Positions 50,201 through 58,108 are shown, counted from the stretch's first letter. The stretch is DNA of 64,000 bases from JBEKCB01 sp052139675 (GCA_052139675.1 JBKQWE010000012.1:21662-85661); one strand, 5' to 3'. Numbers and translations: made by a program. The notes: generated by a model from the letters alone, not told the origin.

Positions 50201-50431
50201 CATGCCGGCACGACCCGGATGCGGCCGCTGCTGATGACCAGCCTCTCCGCGTGCATCGGCCTCTTCCCTGCGGCGATCTCCACCGGCATCGGAAGCCAGG
50301 TGCAGCGTCCGCTGGCCACCGTGATCGTCGGCGGCATGCTGGTCGGCCCGATCATGCTGCTCATCGTCGTGCCGGCGCTGAAGATCGTATTCCTGGGCCG
50401 CAGCGGCGAGAAGTCCCCAGCCGCAGGCTGA
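47213..50431 (+). CDS. RND efflux pump, heavy-metal (CzcA/CusA) type
   Basis: Inner-membrane proton-driven pump of 1072 residues with 12 predicted helices in two halves. The first porter region has IEAYPNPTPV and a GTGEIYRYQVVG segment typical of the heavy-metal (HME) group. The proton relay helix DFGIIVDSAVILVEN holds the two Asp and Glu of CzcA-type pumps. It lies 22 bases after the adaptor and is followed by a small secreted protein and the outer-membrane channel. Substrate likely a divalent or monovalent metal cation; the identity cannot be read from sequence alone. Confidence 0.93.
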   Translation: MLKWVIAFCLSRRAIIVFGVLAFAGAGFFAFRQLNIEAYPNPTPVILEITAQAAGLSAEEMERYYTIPIEIGLYTTPGISVIRSTSFYGLSFIRVVFKYGVDYNFAYAQADIAIQQNVSLPAGQIPQIQQNSGTGEIYRYQVVGPKHFGLTNLRTVQDWIVLRRLSTIPGIVQVNSWGGTTKQFEVEVEPPKLEAYNVTVPQILTALGNANINVGGREIRIGQQSINIRGVGLIDDGGSDDLTQGYKVEDIENVVLSQSNGVPVLVKDVARVTVGYVPRLGIFGRDQDDDVVAAIVVMTRTEQTARMLPKIKAEVAKMNSDGSLPPGVKVVPFYDRGALMALTTHTVLHNLVFGCLLVFLIQWIFLGDLRSAIVVGVNIPFALLFAVMLLVLQGESANLLSVGAVDFGIIVDSAVILVENIFRNFQRRAEDRQLMLSRLAENFYGADPTKPPHAAPAGGWTERLRLILVSALQVDKAIFFSAVITVAGFVPLFTMQGVEGQIFSPMARTYAYALAGALLATFTVTPVLASIFLPQSVKEAETVIVRLLHRFYNPALRFALTHRAVTVGLGMVFLAVAAVVGLRLGSEFLPQLEEGNFWIRASMPSTLSLEDGEAATRKMRLILLRHPEVITVTSQHGRPDNGTDASPFSNVELFAPLKPYDEWPSGLTKEKLTERIQAEFESELPGVVFNFSQYIQDNIEEAISGVKGANSVKILGPNLEVLTKLASQVQDEMSKVRGIEDLGIFPVLGQPNLNIKVDRAKAARYGLNTGDVNTVIQAALGGASATTVLEGDRQFGLVVRFAADYRDSVEKIRNIKVACPTSSGANAYIPLSELATITLDNGAAWIYHETTERFIPVKFSVRERDLGSTVAEAQARIAKNVKLPSGYRIIWAGEFEDLQLAKERLAIIVPVTLALIVGLLYCLFNSLLECVLTLSGIPFAVAGGVLALYVSGLNFSISAAIGFVSLFGVSVMNGILLITYYNQARLHGWTPVDAMLHAGTTRMRPLLMTSLSACIGLFPAAISTGIGSQVQRPLATVIVGGMLVGPIMLLIVVPALKIVFLGRSGEKSPAAG

Positions 50432-50450
50432 GTCGGCCGGATAGGAGTTT

Positions 50451-50774
50451 ATGAAGATAACGCATGTACTCTTCGTGATCGTCAGCGCCAGCGCATTGAC
50501 GCTCGGGTCGGGCTTTGCCGGCGCGCCAGCCAGGAATCGTCTGCCGGCTGTGAAGAAATCCGCGCCCGCTTTGAAAGATGGAATCGCTCCTAAGAGCATC
50601 GAGCCGCCGCGCCGCCAAGCCGCTTTCTCGCCGGCTCTCAGGCCGTCCGCCGCGCCGACGCCCAATCCGGCGCCGAGGCGAGGCTCCAGCCCGGCGAGCA
50701 TCGGCGGCCCGGCGACCTCGCGCGCGAAGAGCACCGCGGTCATCAAAGGGACCGAGATGAGGCCCAGGCCTTGA
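50451..50774 (+). CDS. Small Pro/Ala/Arg-rich secreted protein in RND operon
   Basis: A 107-residue protein: signal peptide (about 1-24, ending GFAGA), then a basic, Pro/Ala/Ser-rich tail without obvious folding. AGGAG lies four bases before ATG 50451. Its stop overlaps the TTG of the outer-membrane channel gene (TTGA), so it is part of the operon. No CusF-type Met/His metal site. Unknown family; could act as a periplasmic accessory or only as a coupling element. Confidence 0.6.
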   Translation: MKITHVLFVIVSASALTLGSGFAGAPARNRLPAVKKSAPALKDGIAPKSIEPPRRQAAFSPALRPSAAPTPNPAPRRGSSPASIGGPATSRAKSTAVIKGTEMRPRP

Positions 50775-52273
50775 AGACTATCCATTCCACCGCGTGCCTG
50801 GCCCTGGCCGCAGCGCTGCTCTCCGGCTGCGCCGTGGGGCCGAATTTCCAAAAACCGGCCGCTCCGGAGGTCAGCGGTTATACGCCGAGTCCGTCGGCGC
50901 CGACGAGCGGCGCGGCGAATGTCGCCGGCTTGCCTGGCGGCAGCCAAGGCGGCGAGCCGCAGCGCTTTCTCAGCGGAAAGGACATTCCGGGAGAATGGTG
51001 GACCCTCTTTCACTCGCAGCCGCTGGACGACCTGATCGAGCGCTCGCTCAAGGCCAACCCGGATATCAAGGCCGCGCAGGCCGCGTTGAGCGTGGCGCGG
51101 GAGAACGTGCTGGCGCAGAAGGGCGCCTACTATCCCAGCGTCGCGGCCGGTTTCTCCGCGAGCCGGCAGAAGACCTCGAGCGAGCTTGCGCCCATCCCCA
51201 ACTCCAACCAGGTGTATTTCAATCTGTATACTCCGCAGGTCAGCGTGTCCTACGTGCCGGACGTGTTCGCCCTGAATCGGCGGACCGTGGAGTCGCTCCA
51301 GGCGCAGGCGGAACAGGCGCGCTTTGCCCTGGCGGCGACGCACATCACGCTGAGCGCCAACGTGGCCGCCGCGGCTATTCAGGAGGCGTCTCTGCGGGCG
51401 CAGGTTGCCGCGACGTGCGAGCTCATCACGATCAACACCGACATGCTCGAAATCCTGCGCAAGCAGTTCGCGAAGGGCTATGCCGACCGGCTCGACGTCG
51501 CGGCGCAGGAATCGCAACTCGCGCAGATCGCCGCCACGCTGCCGCCGCTGCTCAAGCAACTGGCCCAGCAGCGCGACCTGCTGGCCGCGCTCTCCGGCGG
51601 TTTCCCGAGCCAGCCGCCGGCCGAGGAGTTCGAGCTTTCCGGTTTGCAGTTGCCGCAGGAATTGCCGCTGAGCCTGCCCGCGCGGCTTGTGGAGCAGCGG
51701 CCGGACGTGCGCCAGGCCGAGGAGAACCTGCACGCCGCCAGCGCGCAGATCGGGATCGCCGTCGCGAACCGCCTGCCGAACATTACTCTGACCGCGGACG
51801 CCGGGATCGCGGCGCTGGAGGGCAGCCAACTGTTCACGGAGAGCGCCGGCTTCTGGACTTTGGCCGGAGCGGTGACGCAGCCCGTTTTCCAGGGCGGGAC
51901 GTTGCTGCACCGGGAGCGCGCCGCCCGCGCGGCCTACGTTCTGGCCTCAGAGCAATACCGCAGCGCCGTCCTGGCCGCATTTCAGAATGTGGCCGACACG
52001 CTAAACGCGCTCGAACAGGACGCGGACGCGCTGAAAGCCGCCGCCGCCGCCAAGGACGCCGCCGGCGTGACCCTGGACCTGGCGCGGCGGCAGTGGAAAT
52101 CCGGCTACGCGAGCTACCTCTCGCTGCTCAGCGCGGAGCAAGCGTACCAGCAAGCCGTAATCAACTTCGTTCAGGCCCAGGCGAATCGCTATGCTGACAC
52201 GGCGGCGCTGTTTCAGGCTCTTGGCGGCGGATGGTGGAACCGCGCGGACCTGGCCGGCAACGGCTCCGGTTAG
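50771..52273 (+). CDS. Outer-membrane efflux lipoprotein, NodT/OprM family
   Basis: Trimeric TolC-like channel subunit of 500 residues with a lipobox LLSGC (C20). CAVGPNFQKPAAP, the FHSQPLDDLIERSLKANPDI stretch and the two helical repeats (SVARENVLAQKGAYYPSV and ASAQIGIAVANRLPNITL) are those of the NodT family. Start is TTG 50771, overlapping the previous stop. It completes the efflux system. Its TAG stop overlaps the TAA of the convergent TudS-like gene, with no terminator visible between them. Confidence 0.93.
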   Translation: MKTIHSTACLALAAALLSGCAVGPNFQKPAAPEVSGYTPSPSAPTSGAANVAGLPGGSQGGEPQRFLSGKDIPGEWWTLFHSQPLDDLIERSLKANPDIKAAQAALSVARENVLAQKGAYYPSVAAGFSASRQKTSSELAPIPNSNQVYFNLYTPQVSVSYVPDVFALNRRTVESLQAQAEQARFALAATHITLSANVAAAAIQEASLRAQVAATCELITINTDMLEILRKQFAKGYADRLDVAAQESQLAQIAATLPPLLKQLAQQRDLLAALSGGFPSQPPAEEFELSGLQLPQELPLSLPARLVEQRPDVRQAEENLHAASAQIGIAVANRLPNITLTADAGIAALEGSQLFTESAGFWTLAGAVTQPVFQGGTLLHRERAARAAYVLASEQYRSAVLAAFQNVADTLNALEQDADALKAAAAAKDAAGVTLDLARRQWKSGYASYLSLLSAEQAYQQAVINFVQAQANRYADTAALFQALGGGWWNRADLAGNGSG

Positions 52274-53265
52274 CGGCGGGCGCGGGCGGTTGCCGGCGAA
52301 GCGCGGCGCGCCGGGGAATCCAGTTCGCTCGGATATGGCTCGAAGAAAGTCTGGCGGGCCAGGAATTTATCGTCGGGGTTTTTCGCGATCCAGTCGCGGA
52401 GGATTCGCCGCGGGGCGCTGAGCGGCAGCTTGCCGGCGCGGTACTTCCCGAGCGCGGCCATGAACCGCGCCTTCTCTTTCGCAGCCGGCGGTTTCGAGAG
52501 CGACTCCATCGCGCGCAGCAGCGCCGCGACGTTCGAGCCGGTCATTCCCGGCCGCGCCAGCGCCTGCGCCAGCCGCGCGCGGTACTCGGGCAGCAGCGCG
52601 TCGAGCGAGCGCCGCTCGCGGTTCGCGACGATCCGGCGCAGCTCGGCGGCGTCCTTGCGCGAATGCGCCTCCAGCAGCATCTCGTTCGCAGCCTGGAACT
52701 GCACCAGCGCCTTGAGCAGGCGCGACCGGGCCACCTCCTCGAACGCCGCCCGGGTGAACAAGCGCGTAAGGAAATGCTCGCGCAGGCGCGGGTCCGCCAG
52801 GCGCGCCTCGTCCTCGATCGGCAGGTCGGGGAATATCCGCAGCGCAGCCGCGGCGAACATCCCGGCGCCCTGGCCGGCCGGATTTTTCGCGTCCGCGCGG
52901 GCGTAATGTTTCGCATCGCTGACGCCGCAGGAAGGCGAGCGGGACTTGAGGATGAATCCGTGGAGCCCGTTCGCGGAAGTCAGCCGCAACGCGGCGAAGT
53001 GCGTCATCGGGTTCGTCAGGTCGCGCCCGGTGGCCGGCTGGACGAGCCGCAGCGCCCGGCCCGCGCCGACGAGCCGGATCCGCTCGCGCGGCGCTCCGAG
53101 CCCGACGGCCATCTCCGGGCAGACGGCGCAGAACTCGACGTGCGGCCTCATCGCGGCGATCAGGTCGTCCCCGATCGCGACGCCGTCGTACCGGCACGCC
53201 GCGAAGCCGAGGCAGCGGCTCACGAACACGGCGGGTCTGGCAAAAGTCCTAGCGGCGGTTTCCAA
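52270..53265 (-). CDS. DUF523 (TudS-like) and DUF1722 fusion protein
   Basis: A 331-residue protein. The N-terminal part (about 10-160) is DUF523, whose characterised member TudS desulfurates thiouracil with a [4Fe-4S] cluster; the conserved cysteines are in VSRCLGFAACRYDG, CAVCPEMAVGLG and SRSPSCG. The C-terminal part (about 175-300) is DUF1722 (YbgA), of unknown role. The fused form is common in bacteria. The extra C-terminal 30 residues are Arg/Pro-rich. Confidence 0.9.
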   Translation of the reverse strand: METAARTFARPAVFVSRCLGFAACRYDGVAIGDDLIAAMRPHVEFCAVCPEMAVGLGAPRERIRLVGAGRALRLVQPATGRDLTNPMTHFAALRLTSANGLHGFILKSRSPSCGVSDAKHYARADAKNPAGQGAGMFAAAALRIFPDLPIEDEARLADPRLREHFLTRLFTRAAFEEVARSRLLKALVQFQAANEMLLEAHSRKDAAELRRIVANRERRSLDALLPEYRARLAQALARPGMTGSNVAALLRAMESLSKPPAAKEKARFMAALGKYRAGKLPLSAPRRILRDWIAKNPDDKFLARQTFFEPYPSELDSPARRASPATARARR

Positions 53266-53328
53266 GGGCTGACATCCAATGACCCAAGTTGCGTCCCGCG
53301 GCGCGACTGTCCGCTGCGCCGATTTTCA

Positions 53329-54567
53329 TTATACTCTCTTTCTGGCCGAAAACTGTGATTTTATATGCGGTGCGCGCAGGCTGGGATGAGGTGGGAATCG
53401 AGAGGACTCGCAAAGCGGGCGGCGCGGTGGATACGCATGGAGCGACGCGAGCTTCGGGATGGCCCTGGACGCCACGTCGAAGTAATGCGGATCCTTCTCG
53501 ACCCCGATGCTGCGATATCCGACCGCCTCCGCCGCCGCCAGCGTCGAGCCCGAGCCGGCGAACGGATCGAGCACGGTCCCGCGCCCGAGCGGAAGCGCCC
53601 CGTACACCAACTGCCGCATGAACGCCTGCGGCTTGAGGCTGGGATGCGGCGCCAGCGACCGCTCCTCTTTGCGCGTCGGCGACGAGCGAATGACGTCCCC
53701 GAACGGCCGCTGCGGCGACGGACGCCGAAAGCCCCCGGTCTGCCACTTCCGAAGATTGTCCTGCGCGCGCCCTTCCAGCGGCTTCCGGTAGATGAGCCAC
53801 GGTTCCCACATGGAACGCGGCATGACGCTCACTTGTGAAAACTCCTCGTGCGCCGCTTTGGGCCGATCTCCTCCGCGCAGGGTCATGACCAACCGCACTA
53901 GTTCGCCGCGCCTTTCGAGGCCCGATTGCGACAGCCCGTCCGCCACGATGTGGGAAAGCAGCGGGTTCGATGCGACGAGGACGTTGGCGCCGGGCGTCAG
54001 CTTCGGCAGCAGCGCGCGGCCGAACCGGCGGAAGAACTCTCTCAGCTCTTCCAACTGGTCCGCCGTCAGCGTCGTGAAGCGCGGCAGCGGAGCGCGCCTG
54101 GTTCCGTCGAAGCTGGGCGGTATGCGCCAGACGCCGCCCTTGCCGTTTCTCAGCTTGGCCTGCTGTTCCGGGGTGTATTCATGGAGGCCGTAAGGCGGGT
54201 CGGTGACGACAGCGTGGATGCAGTTATCATCCTGGCGCGCCAGCCACTCGAAACAGTCATCGCAATAAAGCGTCGTGTTTCCGTACGTGAATGCCGGCCG
54301 CAGCGGCGTCGGCAGAGCCGCGCGCGGGACCGGCAACGCCGTCTGCATGTCGCGCAAGCGGTAGACGCCTCTCAGTTCCCGCACGAACATTCCCGGCGTA
54401 TTGAGCCGGAGATAAGACCGCACGGAGGACGCGGCGACGCCGCCCATGCTCTCCGAGACATCCTGCGCCAGTTCCTTCGCCGAGCGCGCGCGCGAACTCG
54501 ACCGCAAAGCGCGCACGATGGCGTCGCGCACCTCGCCCGGCCGGCATTTCAGGTGTTTTTTCTTCAT
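53329..54567 (-). CDS. DNA N6-adenine/N4-cytosine methyltransferase (beta-type order)
   Basis: A 412-residue site-specific DNA methyltransferase. Residues 1-75 look like a winged-helix region; motif IV TDPPYG (122-127) comes before the SAM-binding motif DPFAGSGST (334-342), and HPSLKP (308-313) precedes the latter, the beta-class order. DPPY suggests adenine-N6, although N4-cytosine enzymes also occur in this layout. The last 35 residues are a non-conserved Pro/Arg tail. No restriction enzyme adjoins it, so it is an orphan or regulatory methylase. Its promoter contains a palindrome. Confidence 0.85.
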   Translation of the reverse strand: MKKKHLKCRPGEVRDAIVRALRSSSRARSAKELAQDVSESMGGVAASSVRSYLRLNTPGMFVRELRGVYRLRDMQTALPVPRAALPTPLRPAFTYGNTTLYCDDCFEWLARQDDNCIHAVVTDPPYGLHEYTPEQQAKLRNGKGGVWRIPPSFDGTRRAPLPRFTTLTADQLEELREFFRRFGRALLPKLTPGANVLVASNPLLSHIVADGLSQSGLERRGELVRLVMTLRGGDRPKAAHEEFSQVSVMPRSMWEPWLIYRKPLEGRAQDNLRKWQTGGFRRPSPQRPFGDVIRSSPTRKEERSLAPHPSLKPQAFMRQLVYGALPLGRGTVLDPFAGSGSTLAAAEAVGYRSIGVEKDPHYFDVASRAIPKLASLHAYPPRRPLCESSRFPPHPSLRAPHIKSQFSARKRV

Positions 54568-54576
54568 CGCGCTGTT

Positions 54577-54605
54577 ACTGTAGACGTCTAGACGTCATTT
54601 GTCAA
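54577..54605 (-). promoter_or_regulatory. Promoter of the DNA methyltransferase with embedded palindrome
   Basis: Minus strand consensus TTGACA (54600-54605), 17 bp, TACAGT (54577-54582). The spacer contains the perfect 14-bp palindrome GACGTCTAGACGTC (54583-54596), a strong candidate operator. The -10 ends nine bases before the ATG, so the transcript would be leaderless or almost so. Confidence 0.7.
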
Positions 54606-54629
54606 GCGAGGTGTAAACACGACCGGCAG

Positions 54630-54658
54630 TTGCCTTGCCGCGTGCGGTTTCGTATCAT
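54630..54658 (+). promoter_or_regulatory. Promoter of the Gfo/Idh/MocA gene
   Basis: TTGCCT (54630-54635), 17 bp, TATCAT (54653-54658), about 50 bases before ATG 54710. Confidence 0.55.
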
Positions 54659-54709
54659 AGCCGACGGGCATGGTTTTGCTGAAATTCACCCATGAAGAAA
54701 GGAATTCGC

Positions 54710-55957
54710 ATGGCCAGGAACAAGGCGCCCCAGGTCGCCGTCATCGGCGGCGGGATGATCACGCAGATTCAGATTCTGCCGTCGCTCTACCAGCTCCAGC
54801 GGATCGGTCTGCTCGGGGATATCTCAATCTGCGCCTTGAACGGCGCGCCGCTGAAGGTGCTCGCGGAGGACCCGGCGCTGCTCGAGGCATTCCCCGGGCA
54901 CGGCTTCACGCCGCACCCGGACTTCCGCAAGGTCGGGCTCGACGAGAAGTTCCCGGCGCTCTTCGAGGAAGTCCTCCGCAAAATGCCGGAGCGCAACATC
55001 GCCTTCGTCGCGGTGCCCGACCAGCTCCATTACGCCACCATCCTCAAGGCGCTCGAGGCGAACCAGCACGTCATCACCGTCAAGCCGCTGGTGCTGAAGT
55101 ACGCGCAGGCGATTGAGATCGAGAAGCGCGCGCTCGAGCGCGGGCTGTTCGTCGGCATCGAGTACCACAAGCGCTTCGACGACCGCGCGCTGATGGCGCG
55201 CCAGCAGTACCGCTCCGGCAACCTCGGCGAGTTCAAGCTCGGCCACGCCTGGCTCAACGAGCCGTGGTACTACCGCGACAGCAATTTCCAGAATTGGTGC
55301 ACCGTCGAGAACAGCGACATGTTCACCTACGTCGGCTGCCACTACGTGGACCAGCTCCATTTCATCACCGGCCTGATGCCGAGCGAGGTGTGCGTGTACG
55401 GCGGAAAGGACCGCTACCCGAACGGCCGCGAGGGGTTCCTCTGGTGCAACGCGATCGTGAGCTGGGAGAACGGCGCCACGCTGAGCGTGCTCGACGGCAT
55501 GTGCTATCCCAACGCCGGCCCCGGCGGTAACACGCAGGGCCTGCACCTGTTCTGCAAAGGCTCGAAGGACGGCTGCCTGGTGCTGCACGACGACCAGTAC
55601 CGCGGCGTGAAGGTGTGCACCGAGCGCCCGAGCGACGGGCGGACGTTCCAGGAGCCGAGCCCGGATTACTTCAAGCTGATCTATCGCGGCGGCCAGGGGC
55701 TGGAGCCGGTCGGATACGGCTACCGCTCCATCGAGGCGCTGGTAAAGGCGGCGCTGCGTGTCGAGACCGGCAAGGACCTGGCTGCGCGGCGCCAGATCCT
55801 CGGCGAGGTGGATGCCGAAGGCGTGCTCTCGACGCCGGCGAACAGCTCGTACAACGAACTGGTCATCGAGGCCGGCCGCATGTCCATCCTCAACGGCGGA
55901 CGCCCGGTGGTGATCGAGTACGGGAAGAAGCCGGGGGTGAAGTTCAAGGAATATTAG
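54710..55957 (+). CDS. Gfo/Idh/MocA-family oxidoreductase
   Basis: A 415-residue NAD(P)-dependent sugar or inositol dehydrogenase-like enzyme. The N-terminal Rossmann fold has VAVIGGGMITQIQIL; the catalytic region shows VKPLVLKYAQAIEI, with Lys in the place of the family EKP lysine (VKP). The C-terminal alpha/beta domain follows. These enzymes are highly expanded in PVC-type genomes for sugar acid and sugar polymer use. ATG 54710 is chosen because AAGGAAT precedes it; ATG 54692 would add six residues. Substrate unknown. Confidence 0.88.
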   Translation: MARNKAPQVAVIGGGMITQIQILPSLYQLQRIGLLGDISICALNGAPLKVLAEDPALLEAFPGHGFTPHPDFRKVGLDEKFPALFEEVLRKMPERNIAFVAVPDQLHYATILKALEANQHVITVKPLVLKYAQAIEIEKRALERGLFVGIEYHKRFDDRALMARQQYRSGNLGEFKLGHAWLNEPWYYRDSNFQNWCTVENSDMFTYVGCHYVDQLHFITGLMPSEVCVYGGKDRYPNGREGFLWCNAIVSWENGATLSVLDGMCYPNAGPGGNTQGLHLFCKGSKDGCLVLHDDQYRGVKVCTERPSDGRTFQEPSPDYFKLIYRGGQGLEPVGYGYRSIEALVKAALRVETGKDLAARRQILGEVDAEGVLSTPANSSYNELVIEAGRMSILNGGRPVVIEYGKKPGVKFKEY

Positions 55958-56043
55958 AAATTGCCGCCGGCGGATTTCCGATTGGGATAAGCTCCCGGCA
56001 TCGCCCGAACAAAGCGCTTCAGCGGCAGGGCGCAAAACTATGG

Positions 56044-56069
56044 CCGGCAAGGTTCTTTGCCGGTATAAT
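56044..56069 (+). promoter_or_regulatory. Operator and -10 box of hicBA
   Basis: Inverted repeat CCGGCAA (56044-56050), 6 bp, TTGCCGG (56057-56063), directly joined to a consensus TATAAT (56064-56069). HicB-type antitoxins bind such palindromes next to their own promoter. No good -35 is seen at the expected distance. Confidence 0.55.
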
Positions 56070-56110
56070 GGACGAGGCCGGCGGAAAACCATCACGTGGG
56101 AGGTGAGCCG

Positions 56111-56317
56111 ATGCGACAGGTGATCATCTATCCAGGCGAGGACGAATTCTGGATTGCCGAATGTCCCAGTCTGCCCGGTTGCGTCAGCCAGGGCAAGACC
56201 CGCGAAGAAGCGATCACGAACATCCGCGACGCGATCGAAGGATACGTCGCCGCTCTGAAAGAAGACGGCCTCCCAATCCCGGTAGAGCGCTTCGAGACGC
56301 TGGTCCTGGCCATATGA
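56111..56317 (+). CDS. hicB: HicB-family antitoxin
   Basis: A 68-residue protein with the partial RNase H-like fold of HicB: EDEFWIAECPSLPGCVSQG followed by KTREEAITNIRDAIEGYV. It binds and blocks HicA and probably represses its own promoter; this short type has no separate helix-turn-helix. GGGAGGTGA lies just before ATG 56111. It precedes the toxin gene and overlaps it by ATGA, the less common antitoxin-first order. Confidence 0.9.
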   Translation: MRQVIIYPGEDEFWIAECPSLPGCVSQGKTREEAITNIRDAIEGYVAALKEDGLPIPVERFETLVLAI

Positions 56318-56535
56318 GCAAGTTGCCTCAGCTTTCCGGTCGAGAGTGCGTTCACGCTCTTGCGAAGCAGCGCTTCTACCTGAAGCGGCAGCAAAGCAGC
56401 CACATGATCCTGCGCCGCGACAACCCGTTTGCCCAACTGGTCGTCCCTGACCACAAGGTACTTGACCGTGGAACGCTGCGCGCCATCATCCGGCAAGCCG
56501 GCCTCAGCGTGGACGAGTTCATGGCGCTCTTGTGA
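56314..56535 (+). CDS. hicA: HicA-family mRNA interferase toxin
   Basis: A 73-residue double-stranded RNA-binding fold protein: LSGRECVHALAKQRFYLKRQ and the catalytic His in QSSHMILRR (H30), then VVPDHKVLDRGTLRAIIRQ. HicA toxins cleave mRNA. Translation is coupled to hicB. All conserved positions are present, so it appears active. Confidence 0.9.
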   Translation: MSKLPQLSGRECVHALAKQRFYLKRQQSSHMILRRDNPFAQLVVPDHKVLDRGTLRAIIRQAGLSVDEFMALL

Positions 56536-56590
56536 TGACGGCCGACGGAGATTGCCCTCGTTCGATGAGGTCTGACGGGGCGAAAATCTC

Positions 56591-57781
56591 ATGCACGACG
56601 CGATTATTGTGGGGTGCGGACCTGCCGGAAACACGCTGGCCTGGCGGCTGGCCGGACGCGGTTTCAAGGCGCTGATGATCGAGAAGGCGAACCTGCCGCG
56701 CCCGAAGACCTGCGCGGGCGGCCTTTCCTGCAAGACGCTCCACGCGCTGCCGTTCCCCGTGGACGAGGTGATCGAGCGGCGCGTGACGGGCGCGTGGCTG
56801 ACGTTCCGCGGCGAGTCTTTCCTCTACAAGCGGATGCCCGGCGCCGGAGCGACGGTGGACCGCGCCCGGCTGGACCAGTTCATGACCGGCCGCGCGGTGG
56901 CCGCCGGCGCGGAACTGCGCGAAGGCGTGCAATTCCAATCGTTCGAGCCGAACCGCGACGGCGTGCTCGTCCGCACGAGCGCGGGCGAATTCGCGGGGCG
57001 GTTCCTGATCGGGGCGGACGGCGCGGCGAGTCGCGTGCGGCGCCTGCTCCATCCGGCGGAGCGTCTGCGGACGGCGCAGGCGATCGAGACGGACCTCTTC
57101 CCGCCGGCCGAGGCGTTCGAGGCGCTCGGCGACAATGCGCTCTTCGACTTCGGCGGGCTGCCGGGCGGCTACGGATGGATTTTCCCCAAGCGCGACCGGT
57201 TCAGCGTCGGCCTGCTGCGGATCCGGCGGGTCGGCGACGCTCGAAAGCTGAGCGACCGCCTCGATGAATTCATCGCGCGCCACGCCGTGCTTCGCGGGAG
57301 CCGCGTCGCGCGCGCCTGCGCGTGGCCGATCCCCGTGCGCCCCGTCGCGCGGCGGCTCGCCGTCGGTCGCGCGCTGCTCGTCGGCGACGCCGCCGGCTTC
57401 GGCGAGGCCTTTTTCGGAGAGGGCGTCTTCAACGCCGTCCGCAGCGCGGACATGGCGTACGAAGCGCTGCGGGCCGCCCTGGAAGAGGGGCGCTCGGCCG
57501 AGGATTCCTACAACGCGTGCGCCGCGGCGATCCGGCGGGAACTCTTCTTCGCGCGACTCATGGCGCGGCTCTTCTATGCCGCGCCGAAGTTCGGCTACGA
57601 GCATCTCGTCCGGAACCGGTCGGTCAACGAACTCTTCTCGCGCCTGATCGCCGGCGGCGCCAGCCCCATGCGCTGCTTCCTCGAAACACTGTTCCTCTGC
57701 CCGCTTTGGGTCTTTCGCCCGCACGCGGAACTCGGCGCGGAGAACCCCTCTTCAGCGATCATCGCCCGGCCCCTCCGCTGA
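56591..57781 (+). CDS. Geranylgeranyl reductase-family FAD-dependent oxidoreductase
   Basis: A 396-residue flavoprotein. The FAD-binding GCGPAGNTLAWRLAGRG (7-25 region), the PKTCAGGLS segment and LLVGDAAGFGEAFFGEGVFNA match geranylgeranyl reductases, which saturate isoprenoid chains of quinones, chlorophyll or lipids. It stands alone, without quinone or carotenoid genes, so the isoprenoid acceptor is unknown. No clear ribosome-binding site precedes ATG 56591. Confidence 0.88.
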   Translation: MHDAIIVGCGPAGNTLAWRLAGRGFKALMIEKANLPRPKTCAGGLSCKTLHALPFPVDEVIERRVTGAWLTFRGESFLYKRMPGAGATVDRARLDQFMTGRAVAAGAELREGVQFQSFEPNRDGVLVRTSAGEFAGRFLIGADGAASRVRRLLHPAERLRTAQAIETDLFPPAEAFEALGDNALFDFGGLPGGYGWIFPKRDRFSVGLLRIRRVGDARKLSDRLDEFIARHAVLRGSRVARACAWPIPVRPVARRLAVGRALLVGDAAGFGEAFFGEGVFNAVRSADMAYEALRAALEEGRSAEDSYNACAAAIRRELFFARLMARLFYAAPKFGYEHLVRNRSVNELFSRLIAGGASPMRCFLETLFLCPLWVFRPHAELGAENPSSAIIARPLR

Positions 57782-57796
57782 ATCCCGCCCGCGCAG

Positions 57797-57825
57797 TTGT
57801 TCGCGCCGGCGTTTCAGCGTATAGT
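57797..57825 (+). promoter_or_regulatory. Promoter of the Cys-rich small protein gene
   Basis: TTGTTC (57797-57802), 17 bp, TATAGT (57820-57825), 47 bases before the ATG. Confidence 0.6.
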
Positions 57826-57871
57826 GGAGGCGGCAGTCGAATGTCGCGTCTCGCATGGAGAGGAGCGGCGG

Positions 57872-58108
57872 ATGGGCGCTTGCCTGTACACGAATGCGTG
57901 GAAGAACTGCGCGACCTGCGCCTTCTGGCAGGGCACGCGCAAGCTCAGCGAGGACCGGAACGCCGTGACCGTGGACAACTGCGCGGAAGGGCAGTGCAAC
58001 GGCTTCTGGAAGGGCAGCCGGAAGAACGCCAACTATAAATGCAGCGAATGGCGCAAGTGGGCCGATATCCGCGACTGGTCGGGCGTGGCGCGGGCGATCT
58101 ATCCGTAA
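57872..58108 (+). CDS. Small cysteine-rich protein, probable metal-binding
   Basis: A 78-residue cytosolic protein with six cysteines (C4, C13, C16, C37, C42, C57) and many Trp and Asn. NCATCAFWQGTRKL contains the CxxC pair and a conserved-looking WxGxR; the later NCAEGQCNGFW and KCSEW could complete a zinc or iron-sulphur site. AGGAG precedes ATG 57872 and a good promoter lies upstream. I do not recognise a named family. Confidence 0.75.
   Translation: MGACLYTNAWKNCATCAFWQGTRKLSEDRNAVTVDNCAEGQCNGFWKGSRKNANYKCSEWRKWADIRDWSGVARAIYP

Noticed and set aside
47156..51910. Very long open frame (about 1580 codons) on the minus strand opposite the RND operon
   Set aside because: It covers the RND pump and parts of both neighbours, has no recognisable domain and is Arg/His/Gly-rich, as expected for the antisense of GC-rich codons.
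53329..54605. Complete restriction-modification system
   Set aside because: No restriction gene adjoins the methylase; the HNH nuclease is about 8 kb away with unrelated genes between.
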